Source: Bacteroidales bacterium (GTDB lineage Bacteria; Bacteroidota; Bacteroidia; Bacteroidales; UBA932). From it: a stretch of 64,000 bases of DNA. Below the pieces are notes generated by a model. That model did not search any database, was not told the origin of the DNA, and saw nothing but the letters and a program-made list of their open reading frames with translations. The position numbers and the translations under genes are program-made. Position 1 is the stretch's first letter; each line of letters opens with the position of its first letter. Below, in pieces: positions 27,143 through 36,381 of this stretch. Location of the stretch: assembly GCA_017454905.1 (NCBI GenBank), contig JAFTCB010000018.1:1-64000 (forward strand), given 5' to 3'.

Positions 27143-27323
27143 ATGGAAATCGGATTTGTTGTTAGTGTTTTTGTCTGGCTAATATAAGGAGCTTTTCCCG
27201 GAATTCAAAATAAAACTGGCGTTGAAGCGGCAGGATCTTCTCCCCGCGGGCGCGGCGGTCCGGGAGGGTGGCATTTTGTCGTTTGTGCATAGGCGGAGGG
27301 GCGTTTTTTATGTGAAAAATTAC

Positions 27324-27331
27324 TACCTTTG
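27324..27331 (+). promoter_or_regulatory. -7 element (TACCTTTG) of valS
   Basis: Consensus match ending 6 nt before ATG 27338, so the mRNA is probably leaderless. Confidence 0.6.
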
Positions 27332-27337
27332 TAAATT

Positions 27338-29977
27338 ATGGAACTTAGTGCAAAATACAACCCCTCCGAAGTGGAGGAAAAGTGGTACGCCTACTGGCTG
27401 AAGAACCGGTGCTTCCACTCCGAACCGGACAATCGTGAACCCTATACCATCGTCATCCCGCCGCCCAACGTGACGGGTATCCTGCACATGGGCCATGTGC
27501 TCAACAACACGCTCAACGACGTGCTGATCCGCAAGGCCCGCATGGACGGCAAGAACGCCTGCTGGGTCCCCGGCACGGACCATGCTTCCATCGCCACGGA
27601 GTCCAAGGTCGTCGCCCGCCTCAAGGAGCAGGGCATCTCCAAGGAGGACATGACCCGCGAACAGTTCCTCGAGCACGCCTGGGCGTGGAAAGAGGAGCAC
27701 GGCGGCATCATCCTGGAGCAGCTCCGCAAACTCGGAGCCTCCTGCGACTGGGACCGTACCCGCTTCACGATGGAGCCGGCGCTGTCCGATGCCGTGATCG
27801 CCACGTTCTGCCATTTCTACAAGAAGGGCTGGATCTACCGCGGCGTGCGGATGGTCAACTGGGATCCCGTGGCGCTGACCGCGATCAGTGACGACGAGGT
27901 GATCCACCGCGACACCAAGAGCCATTTCTATCATCTGAAATATTACGTTTCCGACGGGAACGGCAATCCCACGGACCAGTACCTCGTGATCGCCACCACG
28001 CGTCCCGAGACCATCATGGCGGATGCTGCGATCTGCGTCAATCCCGCCGACGAGCGCCACCACTGGCTGCGCGGCAAGAAGGTGCTCATCCCGCTGATCA
28101 ACCGGGAGATCCCGGTGATCGAGGACGACTACGTGGAAATGGATTTCGGTACGGGCTGCCTCAAGGTCACGCCCGCCCACGATGCCCATGACTACGAGAT
28201 CGGCCTGCGCCACAACCTTCCGGTCCTGGATATCATCGACGATCACGGCCGCCTGAACGAGCAGGCACAGATCCTGGTGGGTGAGGACCGCTTCGTGGCC
28301 CGCAAGAAGATCGAGAAGATGCTTGAGGAGGCCGGCAACCTGGTCAAGGTCGAGGAATACATCTCCCCGGTGGGCTATTCGGAGCGCACCGATGCCGTGA
28401 TCGAGCCGAAACTGTCCGCCCAGTGGTTCCTCAAGATGGAGGACCTGGCCGCCCGCGCCCTGGACCACGTGGAGTCCGGCCGCATCAAGTTCATCCCTGA
28501 CAAATACCGCAACACCTACCGCCACTGGATGGAGAATGTCCGCGACTGGTGCATCTCCCGCCAGCTGTGGTGGGGCCAGCGAATCCCGGCCTGGTATCTG
28601 CCCGACGGGCAGGTGGTGGTCGAGGAGACCGCGGAGAAGGCCCTTGCTGCCGCGCAGAAGATCGATCCGTCCCTGACGGCTGCCGACCTGAAGCAGGACG
28701 AGGATGTGCTCGACACCTGGTTCTCCAGCTGGCTGTGGCCGATCTCCGTGTTCGACCCGCAGCTGCCCGGGCACCCGGACCACAAGCCCAACCGCGATCT
28801 GTCCTATTATTATCCGACAAGCGACCTGGTGACGGGTCCGGATATCATCTTCTTCTGGGTTGCCCGCATGATCATGGCCGGCGACGAGTTCATGCACGAT
28901 GTCCCGTTCCGCAATGTGTACTTCACCGGTATCGTGCGTGACAAGATCGGGCGCAAGATGAGCAAGACGCTGGGCAACAGTCCCAACCCGCTTGACCTGA
29001 TCGCCAAGTACGGCGCTGACGCCGTCCGGCTCGGCATGCTGCTTTGCTCTTCGGCAGGCAATGACATCCTGTATGATGAGTCGCAGGTGGAGCAGGGACG
29101 CAATTTCTGCGCGAAAATCTGGAATGCCTGGCGCCTGGTCAGCAATTGGAGCGTCGATGAGGCCGCTGAGCAGCCGGATGCGGCCCGCGTGGCCGTCAAA
29201 TGGTTCGACAACCTGCTCTCCCGTACGATCGAGTCAGTGGAGGACCATTATTCCAAGTTCCGTATCAACGATGCCCTGATGGCCATCTACAAACTCTTCT
29301 GGGACGACTATTGCAGCTGGTTCCTGGAGCTGGTGAAGCCGGAGTTCGGCAAGGCCGTGGACGGCCGTACCTACGAGGCCGCCGTGCTTTTCTTCGAGAA
29401 ACTGATCAAACTGATCCACCCGGTGATGCCGTTCATCACCGAGGAACTCTGGCAGGCGATGGACCAGCGGCACGAAGGGGAGACCATCATGTACCAGCGT
29501 ACGCCGGTGGCCGGTCCCTATGACGCAAAGTTCCTTGCGCAGTTTGAGCAGACCCGCGAGGCCATTATCAATGTACGCGCTATCCGCGCCCAGAAGCAGA
29601 TTGCTCCGAAGGAGGCGCTCAACCTCTTTGTGGACGGCGAATTCAGTGCAGAACTGGTACCCGTTCTCAAGAAGGCGGCCAATCTCGGCGAAGTCTGCCC
29701 CGGTGCCGCTGAAGGCGCCTCCGTGTCCTTCCTGGTCGGGACCGTCAAGATGAGCATCCCGATGGCGGGCTTCGTCAACGCGGATGAGGAGCGGGCTCGT
29801 CTGCAGGCGGAGCTGGACCACCAACACAAGTTCCTCGCCGGCGTGCGTGCCAAGCTCTCCAACGAGAAATTCGTCGCTCACGCTCCCGAGGCCGTCATCG
29901 CGAACGAACGCAAAAAGGAGTCTGACTGCCTCACCCGCATTGAGGCACTGGAAGCTTCGTTAAGTACTCTGAATTAA
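27338..29977 (+). CDS. valS: Valyl-tRNA synthetase
   Basis: 879 residues, full length. HIGH motif in PPPNVTGILHMGH (about 39-51), editing domain (about 200-340), KMSKS motif GRKMSKTLGN (about 538-547) and a C-terminal coiled coil (from about 815, with repeated ARLQAELDHQ-type heptads). Charges tRNA-Val and edits threonine mischarging. Followed by tatA 19 nt downstream, probably co-transcribed. Confidence 0.98.
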   Translation: MELSAKYNPSEVEEKWYAYWLKNRCFHSEPDNREPYTIVIPPPNVTGILHMGHVLNNTLNDVLIRKARMDGKNACWVPGTDHASIATESKVVARLKEQGISKEDMTREQFLEHAWAWKEEHGGIILEQLRKLGASCDWDRTRFTMEPALSDAVIATFCHFYKKGWIYRGVRMVNWDPVALTAISDDEVIHRDTKSHFYHLKYYVSDGNGNPTDQYLVIATTRPETIMADAAICVNPADERHHWLRGKKVLIPLINREIPVIEDDYVEMDFGTGCLKVTPAHDAHDYEIGLRHNLPVLDIIDDHGRLNEQAQILVGEDRFVARKKIEKMLEEAGNLVKVEEYISPVGYSERTDAVIEPKLSAQWFLKMEDLAARALDHVESGRIKFIPDKYRNTYRHWMENVRDWCISRQLWWGQRIPAWYLPDGQVVVEETAEKALAAAQKIDPSLTAADLKQDEDVLDTWFSSWLWPISVFDPQLPGHPDHKPNRDLSYYYPTSDLVTGPDIIFFWVARMIMAGDEFMHDVPFRNVYFTGIVRDKIGRKMSKTLGNSPNPLDLIAKYGADAVRLGMLLCSSAGNDILYDESQVEQGRNFCAKIWNAWRLVSNWSVDEAAEQPDAARVAVKWFDNLLSRTIESVEDHYSKFRINDALMAIYKLFWDDYCSWFLELVKPEFGKAVDGRTYEAAVLFFEKLIKLIHPVMPFITEELWQAMDQRHEGETIMYQRTPVAGPYDAKFLAQFEQTREAIINVRAIRAQKQIAPKEALNLFVDGEFSAELVPVLKKAANLGEVCPGAAEGASVSFLVGTVKMSIPMAGFVNADEERARLQAELDHQHKFLAGVRAKLSNEKFVAHAPEAVIANERKKESDCLTRIEALEASLSTLN

Positions 29978-29996
29978 CCGTTAAAACAATATTGTT

Positions 29997-30215
29997 ATGT
30001 TGATTTATCCACTCGGCGTCATCGGTCCCTGGCAGATCGTCATCATTGCCCTGGTCATCCTCCTTCTTTTCGGCGGCAAAAAGATTCCCGAATTGATGAA
30101 GGGCCTGGGCAAGGGGGTCAAGAGTTTCAAGGAAGGGATGAACGAGATCGAGGACCAGATCAATCAGGCTGACGACAGCCTGAAGAAAGATCCCAAGGAC
30201 AGCGCGGAAAAGTAG
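29997..30215 (+). CDS. tatA: Sec-independent translocase subunit TatA/TatB
   Basis: 72 residues: short N-terminus, one helix ([20 protein letters not shown], with the FGxxKxPEL hinge), then an amphipathic helix ([20 protein letters not shown]) and a charged tail. With TatC it exports folded proteins with twin-arginine signals. Only one A/B-type subunit is seen here, so it may serve both roles. The next gene starts 1 nt after its stop. Confidence 0.93.
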   Translation: MLIYPLGVIGPWQIVIIALVILLLFGGKKIPELMKGLGKGVKSFKEGMNEIEDQINQADDSLKKDPKDSAEK

Positions 30216-30216
30216 C

Positions 30217-30996
30217 GTGGCGGAGTCCGGCCAGGAAAAGGAGATGTCCTTCTGGGACCATCTCGAAGAATTGAGAGGAACCATCTTCCGCTCAATTCTT
30301 GCCGTGTGCCTTTTCTCCGTGCTGGGTTTTATCTTCAAGCGCCTGCTTTTCGATGTCGTGCTGTTGCCGGCGTCGAAGGATTTCTTCATTTACAGGCTCC
30401 TGGGCTGGGATTTCCAGCTGGAACTGATCAACGTGGAAGTGTCCGCTCAGTTCTTCGTGCATTTGCAGGCGGCTTTCGGCGCGGGCTTGATCCTCGCTTT
30501 CCCGTATGTGATCTGGGAGTTGTGGCGCTTCATCGCTCCTGCGCTGTATGTCCGGGAGAAGAAGGCTGCCGGGGCTGCATTCCTGATGGCGACCGGGTTG
30601 TTCTATCTCGGCGTCGCCGTGGGGTATTTCCTCGTCCTGCCTGCCTGCGTGCAGTTCTTCCTGAATTATTCGGTCAGCGACCAGGTCACGAACTCGATCA
30701 CGATCGGGTCCTATATGTCGATGTTCACGTCCACCGTGCTGATGATCGGGGTGGCTTTCGAGTTTCCGACGATTATCTGGATGCTTTCCAAGATGGGGCT
30801 GCTGACGCGTGCGCAGTTGCGCAAGGGCCGCCGTTATGCGCTGGTGGCCGTGCTGGTCATCGCCGCCATCGTGACCCCGGCGGACCCGCTGTCGATGATG
30901 ATCGTGGCTGCGCCGCTGTATTTGTTGTATGAAATAGCCATCCTGCTATGCTCCAAGTCACCCGAGAACCCCGAAGAGAGCGAATCGGCTGCCTGA
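30217..30996 (+). CDS. tatC: Sec-independent translocase subunit TatC
   Basis: 259 residues from GTG 30217; ATG 30244 (MSFWDHLEELRG) is an alternative start, but the family often has a short stretch before FWDHLEELR. Six hydrophobic helices, the N-terminal DHLEELR signature (receptor for twin-arginine signals), a conserved PxVIWELWRF region and the VTPADPLSMM motif in the last helix pair. Its 3' end overlaps the CBM9-like gene by 49 nt. Confidence 0.94.
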   Translation: MAESGQEKEMSFWDHLEELRGTIFRSILAVCLFSVLGFIFKRLLFDVVLLPASKDFFIYRLLGWDFQLELINVEVSAQFFVHLQAAFGAGLILAFPYVIWELWRFIAPALYVREKKAAGAAFLMATGLFYLGVAVGYFLVLPACVQFFLNYSVSDQVTNSITIGSYMSMFTSTVLMIGVAFEFPTIIWMLSKMGLLTRAQLRKGRRYALVAVLVIAAIVTPADPLSMMIVAAPLYLLYEIAILLCSKSPENPEESESAA

Positions 30997-31541
30997 ATTG
31001 GCCGGAAGCGTTCCCGTACAGGCCTGAAGTGTCTTTCGACATATCGCATTCCGGGGATTGCCTGCATCTGCATTTCCGGGTGCAGGAGGCGGCCGTGCGG
31101 GCAGTCTGTGCTGCGGACGGCGAGCATTCTTGGGAGGATTCGTGCGTGGAATTCTTCTTCGCACCGCGCGAAGACGGCCTGTATTACAATCTGGAATGCA
31201 CCTGCGTCGGCAAGATTTATCTTTGCCAGGGGAGCGGCCGGCATGGCCGGGAGCGGCTTCCGGATGCACGCTGCGCGGGAATCCGCCGCAGCTGCTCGCT
31301 GGGGGAGTTGCCTTTCGGCCTGCGGGAGGAGCCTGTGGCGTGGGAGGTCGGGCTGGATATCCCGGCGGCGACCTTCGGCCTGGAGACGTTTTCCGGGCTG
31401 CAGGGGCGGGGCAATTTCTATAAATGCGGGGACCGGCTGCCGGTGCCGCATTACCTCAGCTGGGCGCCGATTGACACGCCGAAGCCGGATTTCCACCGCC
31501 CGGAGTTTTTTGATGTGATTGAGTTTATTTGGGAGGGATGA
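30948..31541 (+). CDS. CBM9-like carbohydrate-binding family protein
   Basis: 197 residues, no signal peptide. Segments such as EVSFDISHSGDCLHLHF, WEDSCVEFFFAP and VAWEVGLDIPAATFGL followed by GNFYKCGDRLPVPHYLSW fit the CBM9-like beta-sandwich domain found in Bacteroidota. The fold suggests sugar or glycan binding, but a stand-alone cytoplasmic version of unknown role is common. Start inside tatC (49-nt overlap), so it is translationally coupled to it; whether it belongs functionally to Tat export is unclear. Confidence 0.75.
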   Translation: MLQVTREPRRERIGCLNWPEAFPYRPEVSFDISHSGDCLHLHFRVQEAAVRAVCAADGEHSWEDSCVEFFFAPREDGLYYNLECTCVGKIYLCQGSGRHGRERLPDARCAGIRRSCSLGELPFGLREEPVAWEVGLDIPAATFGLETFSGLQGRGNFYKCGDRLPVPHYLSWAPIDTPKPDFHRPEFFDVIEFIWEG

Positions 31542-31593
31542 GCGAAGCGAAGTTTCGCTGCGGCAGCTGCCTTGCCGCGAAAGAAGAAGAGAT

Positions 31594-33504
31594 ATGATAT
31601 CGATTGAGGATGTGACTGTTGCGTATGGAGGTTTTGTCCTGTTGGACAAGATCAATTTCCATATCAGCGAATCAGACAAAATCGGCCTCGTGGGCAAGAA
31701 CGGGGCCGGGAAGTCCACGATCCTGAAACTGATCTGCGGCTTGCAGAACCCGACTTCCGGACGGATCGACCGCCCGAAAGAACTGTCAATCGGTTATCTG
31801 CCCCAGATCATGGAGCACCATCGCGGCCGCACGGTGCTCGAAGAAGCGATGACCGCTTTCGAGAGCACGGCCGGGATCGAACGCGAAATCGAAGAAGTGA
31901 CCCGCGAACTGGAGACCCGGACCGACTATGAATCAGACACATACGCGGCGCTGATCGAACACCTGACCACGCTCAACGACCGCCTGGAAATGAGCCACAC
32001 CGAGCCGCCGGAGGTGCAGGCACGCAGGACCCTGCTTGGCCTGGGCTTCCTGGACAGCGAACTGGACCGCCTCACGGAAACATTCTCTCAAGGTTGGAAC
32101 ATGCGTATCGAACTGGCCAAGATCCTGCTCCGTCAGCCGGACGTGCTGCTGCTCGATGAACCCACCAACCACCTGGACATCGAGTCCATCGAGTGGCTGG
32201 AAGACTACCTCAAAGGCCGCCGCTGCTCGCTGCTGCTCGTCAGCCACGACCGGCGCTTCCTCGACACGGTGACCAACCGTACGGTCGAAGTGATGCTGGG
32301 GCACATCCATGATTATAAGGTCCCTTACAGCAAATACCTGGAACTCCGCGCAGAGCGCATCCAGCAGCAGGTTGCCGCCTATGAGAACCAGCAGCGGATG
32401 ATCCAGAAGACCGAGGAATTCATCCAGGCCTTCCGCTACAAGCCGACCAAGTCCAACCAAGTCCAGTCCCGTATCAAAGCCCTGGAGAAACTGGACCGCA
32501 TCGAGATCGACGAGACGGACAACGCCCGCCTGACGGTCAAATTCCCGCCCGCACCGCGCTCCGGAGACGTCGTATTCAAGGGTACGGACCTGACCGTCGG
32601 CTACCCGCAGAAAGTCGTTTTCCGCCATGCGGAGGTGGAGATCCGGCGCGGGGAGAAGGTCGCACTGATCGGGCGCAACGGCGAAGGCAAGACGACGCTC
32701 ATGCGCGTCATCGCGGGGGAGTTGGAGCCCTTCGAAGGGGAAGCCCGGCTCGGGCACAATGTCCAGATGGGCTATTATGCGCAGAATCAGGAGGATATCC
32801 TGGACAAGAACGAGACGGTCTTCTCTACGCTGGACCGGATTGCGGTAGGGGATATCCGCACCAAATTGCGGGACCTGCTGGCGCAGTTCCTGTTCCGGGG
32901 AGAAGATATCGACAAACGGGTGTCCGTGCTGTCCGGCGGGGAACGGGCCCGGCTCGGCATGGCGAAACTGATGCTGCAAAGCTACAATCTGCTGGCGTTG
33001 GACGAACCGACCAACCACATGGACATCAAGTCGAAAGAGATCCTCAAACAGGCGCTCAAAGCGTATGACGGCACCTTGATCGTCGTCTCGCACGACCGTG
33101 ACTTCCTGGACGGTCTGGTGGACAAGATGTACGAATTTCGGGACGGCCGCGTGCAGGAGCACTTGGGATCGGTGGCGGAGTTCCTTGCCAAACGCAAATT
33201 GGAGACGCTTCAGGAGCTGGAGCGCAAATTCTCCGCAGAACCTGCCGCCAAGAAGGCGGATGAGCAGAAAAAGACCGTTATCGAGGTACGGAAGCAGGAA
33301 AACCGGATGGACCGGAAAAAGAAAAACCGGATCTCCTGGCTGGAATGTGAGATTGGCAAGCTGGAGCAGAAGATGAAAGAGATCGAAACGGTCCTGGCCG
33401 CTCCGACGCCGCAAGATGACATCATGGAGTTGACCCGCACTTATCTGGAATGCAAACGGGATCTGGATGCAAAGACCGAAGAGTGGGGGACTTTAATCGA
33501 GTAA
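31594..33504 (+). CDS. ABC-F family ATPase (ribosome-associated type)
   Basis: 636 residues from ATG 31594. Two ABC domains: Walker A GKNGAGKST and GRNGEGKTT, Walker B LLLDEPTNHLD and LALDEPTNHMD. The first signature is degenerate (TFSQGWNMRIELA), the second is canonical (LSGGERARLGMA). A charged linker (about 235-310) and a C-terminal coiled coil (from about 560) complete the Uup/YheS/EttA-like plan. No transmembrane part: these act on the ribosome E site. The upstream in-frame ATG at 31519 lies inside the preceding gene and is not preferred. Confidence 0.92.
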   Translation: MISIEDVTVAYGGFVLLDKINFHISESDKIGLVGKNGAGKSTILKLICGLQNPTSGRIDRPKELSIGYLPQIMEHHRGRTVLEEAMTAFESTAGIEREIEEVTRELETRTDYESDTYAALIEHLTTLNDRLEMSHTEPPEVQARRTLLGLGFLDSELDRLTETFSQGWNMRIELAKILLRQPDVLLLDEPTNHLDIESIEWLEDYLKGRRCSLLLVSHDRRFLDTVTNRTVEVMLGHIHDYKVPYSKYLELRAERIQQQVAAYENQQRMIQKTEEFIQAFRYKPTKSNQVQSRIKALEKLDRIEIDETDNARLTVKFPPAPRSGDVVFKGTDLTVGYPQKVVFRHAEVEIRRGEKVALIGRNGEGKTTLMRVIAGELEPFEGEARLGHNVQMGYYAQNQEDILDKNETVFSTLDRIAVGDIRTKLRDLLAQFLFRGEDIDKRVSVLSGGERARLGMAKLMLQSYNLLALDEPTNHMDIKSKEILKQALKAYDGTLIVVSHDRDFLDGLVDKMYEFRDGRVQEHLGSVAEFLAKRKLETLQELERKFSAEPAAKKADEQKKTVIEVRKQENRMDRKKKNRISWLECEIGKLEQKMKEIETVLAAPTPQDDIMELTRTYLECKRDLDAKTEEWGTLIE

Positions 33505-33511
33505 TTTTAGT

Positions 33512-34444
33512 ATGAAGTTATTGAAAAATAGATTTTTACATATCCTTATCGGGATTATCGCTTTAGGAGTTGTCCCGCTTTCTGCGCAGACGGTCCGCCA
33601 GTCCGTCCGGGAGTCGCTGCCCCCTTTCAGCAGCATCTCGCTGGGCGGGGATTTCAATATGGAAATCCATTACGGCAAGCAGTTCTCCGCCCGGCTGGAT
33701 GTCGAGGAACTGTTTGCGGAGTATGTCCGTTTCAATGTCGCGGACAGTACGCTGACCGTCGAACTGGACGACCGGAAAGTGCCGATGGACGTGCGGAAGC
33801 TCTTCCGCGGCAAAGACGGCGCTCCGGCCTTCCGCGTGATCGTCACGATGCCTGAATATCTCCGTTCCCTGCATCTGCACGACCGTGCCGTGTTGCTTTC
33901 AGCCGAAGATCTGGTCGTCGCGCCTTCCGCCGTGGACATCCAGGTGACCGACAATGCCCGGATTGCTTCGTTTGCCTTCGGGACCGGCCGGGTGAACCTG
34001 GATGTGGACCGGAAAGGGGATGTCCGCGTGAATGTGAGCTGCGATTCGCTCTCCGTGCGGCTCGGGGGGAGTGCCTCCCTGGATCTTGAGCAACATGTGC
34101 TCTCTTCCGCGCTGGAAGTCTCCGGCACATCCAGCCTGCTGCTTAAAGGGGCTGCGAAGAAAATGGCGCTCGGCGCCAAGGGCAATTCCAAGTCCATCCT
34201 GAACGGCGTCGTCCCGGGCGTGCGCTACCAGGTGTCCGGGTTGGCACAGGTCAATGCCGTCAATCTGGAAGCGGAGAGAGCCGAAGTTGAAATGAGCGGT
34301 CTTTGTTCGCTGATCCAGTCTGCTTCCGAAGAACTGACGGTGGATATCAGCGGCGGTTCCACCCTGTCTTTCCAGAACGCACCGGCCATCCGGATCCGGC
34401 AGATCAAGAATGCGACAATGACTCCGTACGCGGCCGGAAAATAG
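33512..34444 (+). CDS. GIN-domain (DUF2807) secreted protein
   Basis: 310 residues with a signal peptide (about 1-25, ending PLSAQ). The rest is the repetitive beta-helix typical of the head-GIN/DUF2807 domain: short strands such as VDIQVTDNARIASF, VRVNVSCDSLSVRL, ALEVSGTSSLLLKG and VEMSGLCSLIQ. Probably a periplasmic or surface adhesin-like protein; role unknown. Starts 7 nt after the ABC-F gene. Confidence 0.85.
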   Translation: MKLLKNRFLHILIGIIALGVVPLSAQTVRQSVRESLPPFSSISLGGDFNMEIHYGKQFSARLDVEELFAEYVRFNVADSTLTVELDDRKVPMDVRKLFRGKDGAPAFRVIVTMPEYLRSLHLHDRAVLLSAEDLVVAPSAVDIQVTDNARIASFAFGTGRVNLDVDRKGDVRVNVSCDSLSVRLGGSASLDLEQHVLSSALEVSGTSSLLLKGAAKKMALGAKGNSKSILNGVVPGVRYQVSGLAQVNAVNLEAERAEVEMSGLCSLIQSASEELTVDISGGSTLSFQNAPAIRIRQIKNATMTPYAAGK

Positions 34445-34460
34445 TCCGCTCCGGAGCAGG

Positions 34461-34490
34461 AAAAACCCCGAAAACAGGGGATTTTCGGGG
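34461..34490 (-). terminator. Terminator of the DHODH-like/pncC operon
   Basis: Arms CCCCGAAAA (34466-34474) and TTTTCGGGG (34482-34490), 7-nt loop; on the reverse strand the stem is followed by TTTTT. No T-tract on the forward strand. Confidence 0.75.
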
Positions 34491-34539
34491 CTAACAAAAA
34501 TGTTATAGAGAAAAACTTCCTTGTTTCTTTCTTTGGTTA

Positions 34540-35025
34540 TCAGTCTTTTATATCTTTTTCAATATATTTGGCCAAAAACTGGAGTGCAACGTTGGCAAAA
34601 CGGCGGATATTGGCTGTCCGGCCCAGATCGCACTGGTATTTTTTGGTCACGGTACCGGATGGGCCGGTGACTCCGATCCATACGGTGCCTTCCGGATTGC
34701 CCCATTCGTCGCCGCCCTCGGAGAGACCGGTGGTCGCAACGGCATAGGTCGTGCCCATTACTTTCCGGACACCTTCCGCCATTGCTGACGCGACCTCGCT
34801 GCTGACCAGGCCGTGCTCCCGGATGGTCTTGGAAGGGACGCCGAGCACCTGCTCTTTGATCCGGGTTGCATAGGACGTCACGGAGCCGGCGTACCAGGCT
34901 GAGGAGCCGGAGACGGTCGTACACAGGTGGGAAATCTGTCCGCCGGTACAGGATTCGGCGACGCTAAGCGTCTGGCCGCAGGCTGTCAACAGCGCTGCGA
35001 TCCGGTGTTGGACCGGTTCTCTCAT
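34540..35025 (-). CDS. pncC: Nicotinamide-nucleotide amidohydrolase (PncC/CinA C-terminal family)
   Basis: 161 residues, the usual length of stand-alone PncC. SVAESCTGGQISH, SGSSAWYAGSVTSYA, HGLVSSEVASAMAEG and the ATTGLSEGGDE motif (normally TGxAGP) are visible. Converts nicotinamide mononucleotide to nicotinic acid mononucleotide in pyridine recycling. Start lies 62 nt inside the DHODH-like gene, an unusually long overlap. Confidence 0.9.
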   Translation of the reverse strand: MREPVQHRIAALLTACGQTLSVAESCTGGQISHLCTTVSGSSAWYAGSVTSYATRIKEQVLGVPSKTIREHGLVSSEVASAMAEGVRKVMGTTYAVATTGLSEGGDEWGNPEGTVWIGVTGPSGTVTKKYQCDLGRTANIRRFANVALQFLAKYIEKDIKD

Positions 35026-35821
35026 TTTTGAATATGTTTAGGAGGTGTTTCAGGATGTTTCCGACGAACTGCGGGCCTTGGCGTACCAGACCGTTGCGTA
35101 CCTCGATCAGGGAGGCGCCCGCCTGGAGCGCTTCTTCGGCCTGTTTCGGGGATTCGATGTGGGTGTTGGCGATAATCGGCAGTTTTCCGCGGGTATACGA
35201 GGCGATCAGGCGCACTTGATCGATGTCGCGGGCCTCCATGCCGTCGATGCCGTTCATGAGGCTGTAATCGGCTATTTCTTCGATTTCCGTGTTGGAGATC
35301 GCCTTGGGGAGCTTGATGACGATCGGTTTGTAGATTTCTTCGGCCAGGCGGGCTTCCAGGATGGGGTCCACGGTGTCCGAACTGAAGGGGGTGGATGAGA
35401 AGTCCATGACGAAGAAATCGCAGAAGTCGTAGGCCAGGGTGAAGGCGGTCAGGAAGTCGTTGTTGATACAGGCTGCGAGGATGTCTGCCTGGGGGTCGTC
35501 CTGGATCCTGCGGACGGCCCGGCGGACGCCGTCGGCTCCCATGGGGCCGATTTCTGAGAAGCTGAATCCCAGGTTGTTAAGGTCGTTGTACAGTTCTCCG
35601 TGGATGTCCAGGCCGGCGCCCAGGCCGACGGGGTTGTAGAAGTCCAGTCCGAAGACCTCGCGCTGGAGTCCGACGGGGCGGTTGTTGTGGATCCAGCGGC
35701 TGATCAGTCGTCCGCCCGGGATTTTTTCGACGAATTCGAAGTAGCGGAGGGCGATTTTGGATGCGCTCTCGATGTCCATCCGGCGGACGACGGGTCTGAC
35801 CAGTATGCTGTAGAGTCCCAT
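34964..35821 (-). CDS. Divergent dihydroorotate dehydrogenase-like FMN protein
   Basis: 285 residues from ATG 35821. Similar to class 2 PyrD in its first part (an N-terminal helical region, then FYNPVGLGAGLDIHGE and FSEIGPM). It is short (class 2 is about 340), and the segments that should carry the catalytic Ser/Asn loop (NxSSPNTPG) and the GVGGI phosphate site are replaced by MDFSSTPFSSDTV and IIANTHIESP. It may keep the barrel but not the reaction, or act on another substrate. TATCTTTG 7 nt before ATG implies a leaderless transcript. Confidence 0.7.
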   Translation of the reverse strand: MGLYSILVRPVVRRMDIESASKIALRYFEFVEKIPGGRLISRWIHNNRPVGLQREVFGLDFYNPVGLGAGLDIHGELYNDLNNLGFSFSEIGPMGADGVRRAVRRIQDDPQADILAACINNDFLTAFTLAYDFCDFFVMDFSSTPFSSDTVDPILEARLAEEIYKPIVIKLPKAISNTEIEEIADYSLMNGIDGMEARDIDQVRLIASYTRGKLPIIANTHIESPKQAEEALQAGASLIEVRNGLVRQGPQFVGNILKHLLNIFKNERTGPTPDRSAVDSLRPDA

Positions 35822-35828
35822 ATCTTTA

Positions 35829-35836
35829 CAAAGATA
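35829..35836 (-). promoter_or_regulatory. -7 element (TATCTTTG) of the DHODH-like operon
   Basis: Reverse-strand consensus within a near-palindrome TATCTTTACAAAGATA (35821-35836), 7 nt before ATG 35821. Confidence 0.5.
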
Positions 35837-35866
35837 CAGATTATTTCTGATTTCCGTCAACAGGGA

Positions 35867-36313
35867 TTATTCAATCTCGGAGTAGGATCCGTCGGAGTAG
35901 AAAACGATAATTTTTGATATAGTACGCTGATTAATATTTGATTGCGTAATATTATCTAAATCTTTGGATAAAGTGTTTTGCATCGAAAGGGGAGTGTCCG
36001 TTACGGTTTCTGCCGGTTTTTTCGGCTCGTCGAACAGGCCGTTTCCGGCCAGGGGCGAAGGGGGAGTAATCGCCTCTACAGGTGCTTCTGAGGCCGTTTT
36101 TTGCGAGGTGTACATCCGTCCGCGCCCGGTGATCAGCCACTCCAGATTGAGCTCCGGGTAGTGACGGGCCATGCTTTCGATGAAATCGAAGCCGGGTTTG
36201 TTGCGTCCGGCGAGAATATGAGAAATGCTGGCTCGTGCGACGCCGATCGTGTCGGCGAACTGGGACTGGCTGATGTTTTCGGCGGCCAGGAACTGCTGCA
36301 GGCGCTTGTTCAT
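35867..36313 (-). CDS. XRE-family transcriptional regulator
   Basis: 148 residues from ATG 36313. N-terminal Cro/CI-type HTH (about 4-60): RLQQFLAAENISQSQFADTI, GVARASISHILAGRNKPGF, then YPELNLEWLITGRG. The rest (about 65-148) is a disordered Pro/Thr-rich linker and a short C-terminal beta segment (ISKIIVFYSDGSYSEIE). This layout is common for Bacteroidota housekeeping XRE proteins of unknown regulon. It is probably autoregulated: inverted repeats lie over its own promoter and a related site lies before queA. Confidence 0.88.
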   Translation of the reverse strand: MNKRLQQFLAAENISQSQFADTIGVARASISHILAGRNKPGFDFIESMARHYPELNLEWLITGRGRMYTSQKTASEAPVEAITPPSPLAGNGLFDEPKKPAETVTDTPLSMQNTLSKDLDNITQSNINQRTISKIIVFYSDGSYSEIE

Positions 36314-36328
36314 TTTTCGAACGGATTT

Positions 36329-36381
36329 GTTTACAAAAGTAACAAGTCTTTTCGGGATTTTCAAGTGTTACAAATGGTAAC
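36329..36381. promoter_or_regulatory. Promoter and two inverted-repeat sites before the XRE gene
   Basis: Reverse promoter: TTG (36364-36362), 20 nt, TACTTTTG (36341-36334). Repeat A, GTTTACAAAAGTAAC (36329-36343), covers the -7 box. Repeat B, GTTAC-AAATG-GTAAC (36367-36381), sits just upstream of the -33 box. Likely operators of the XRE protein. Confidence 0.5.
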
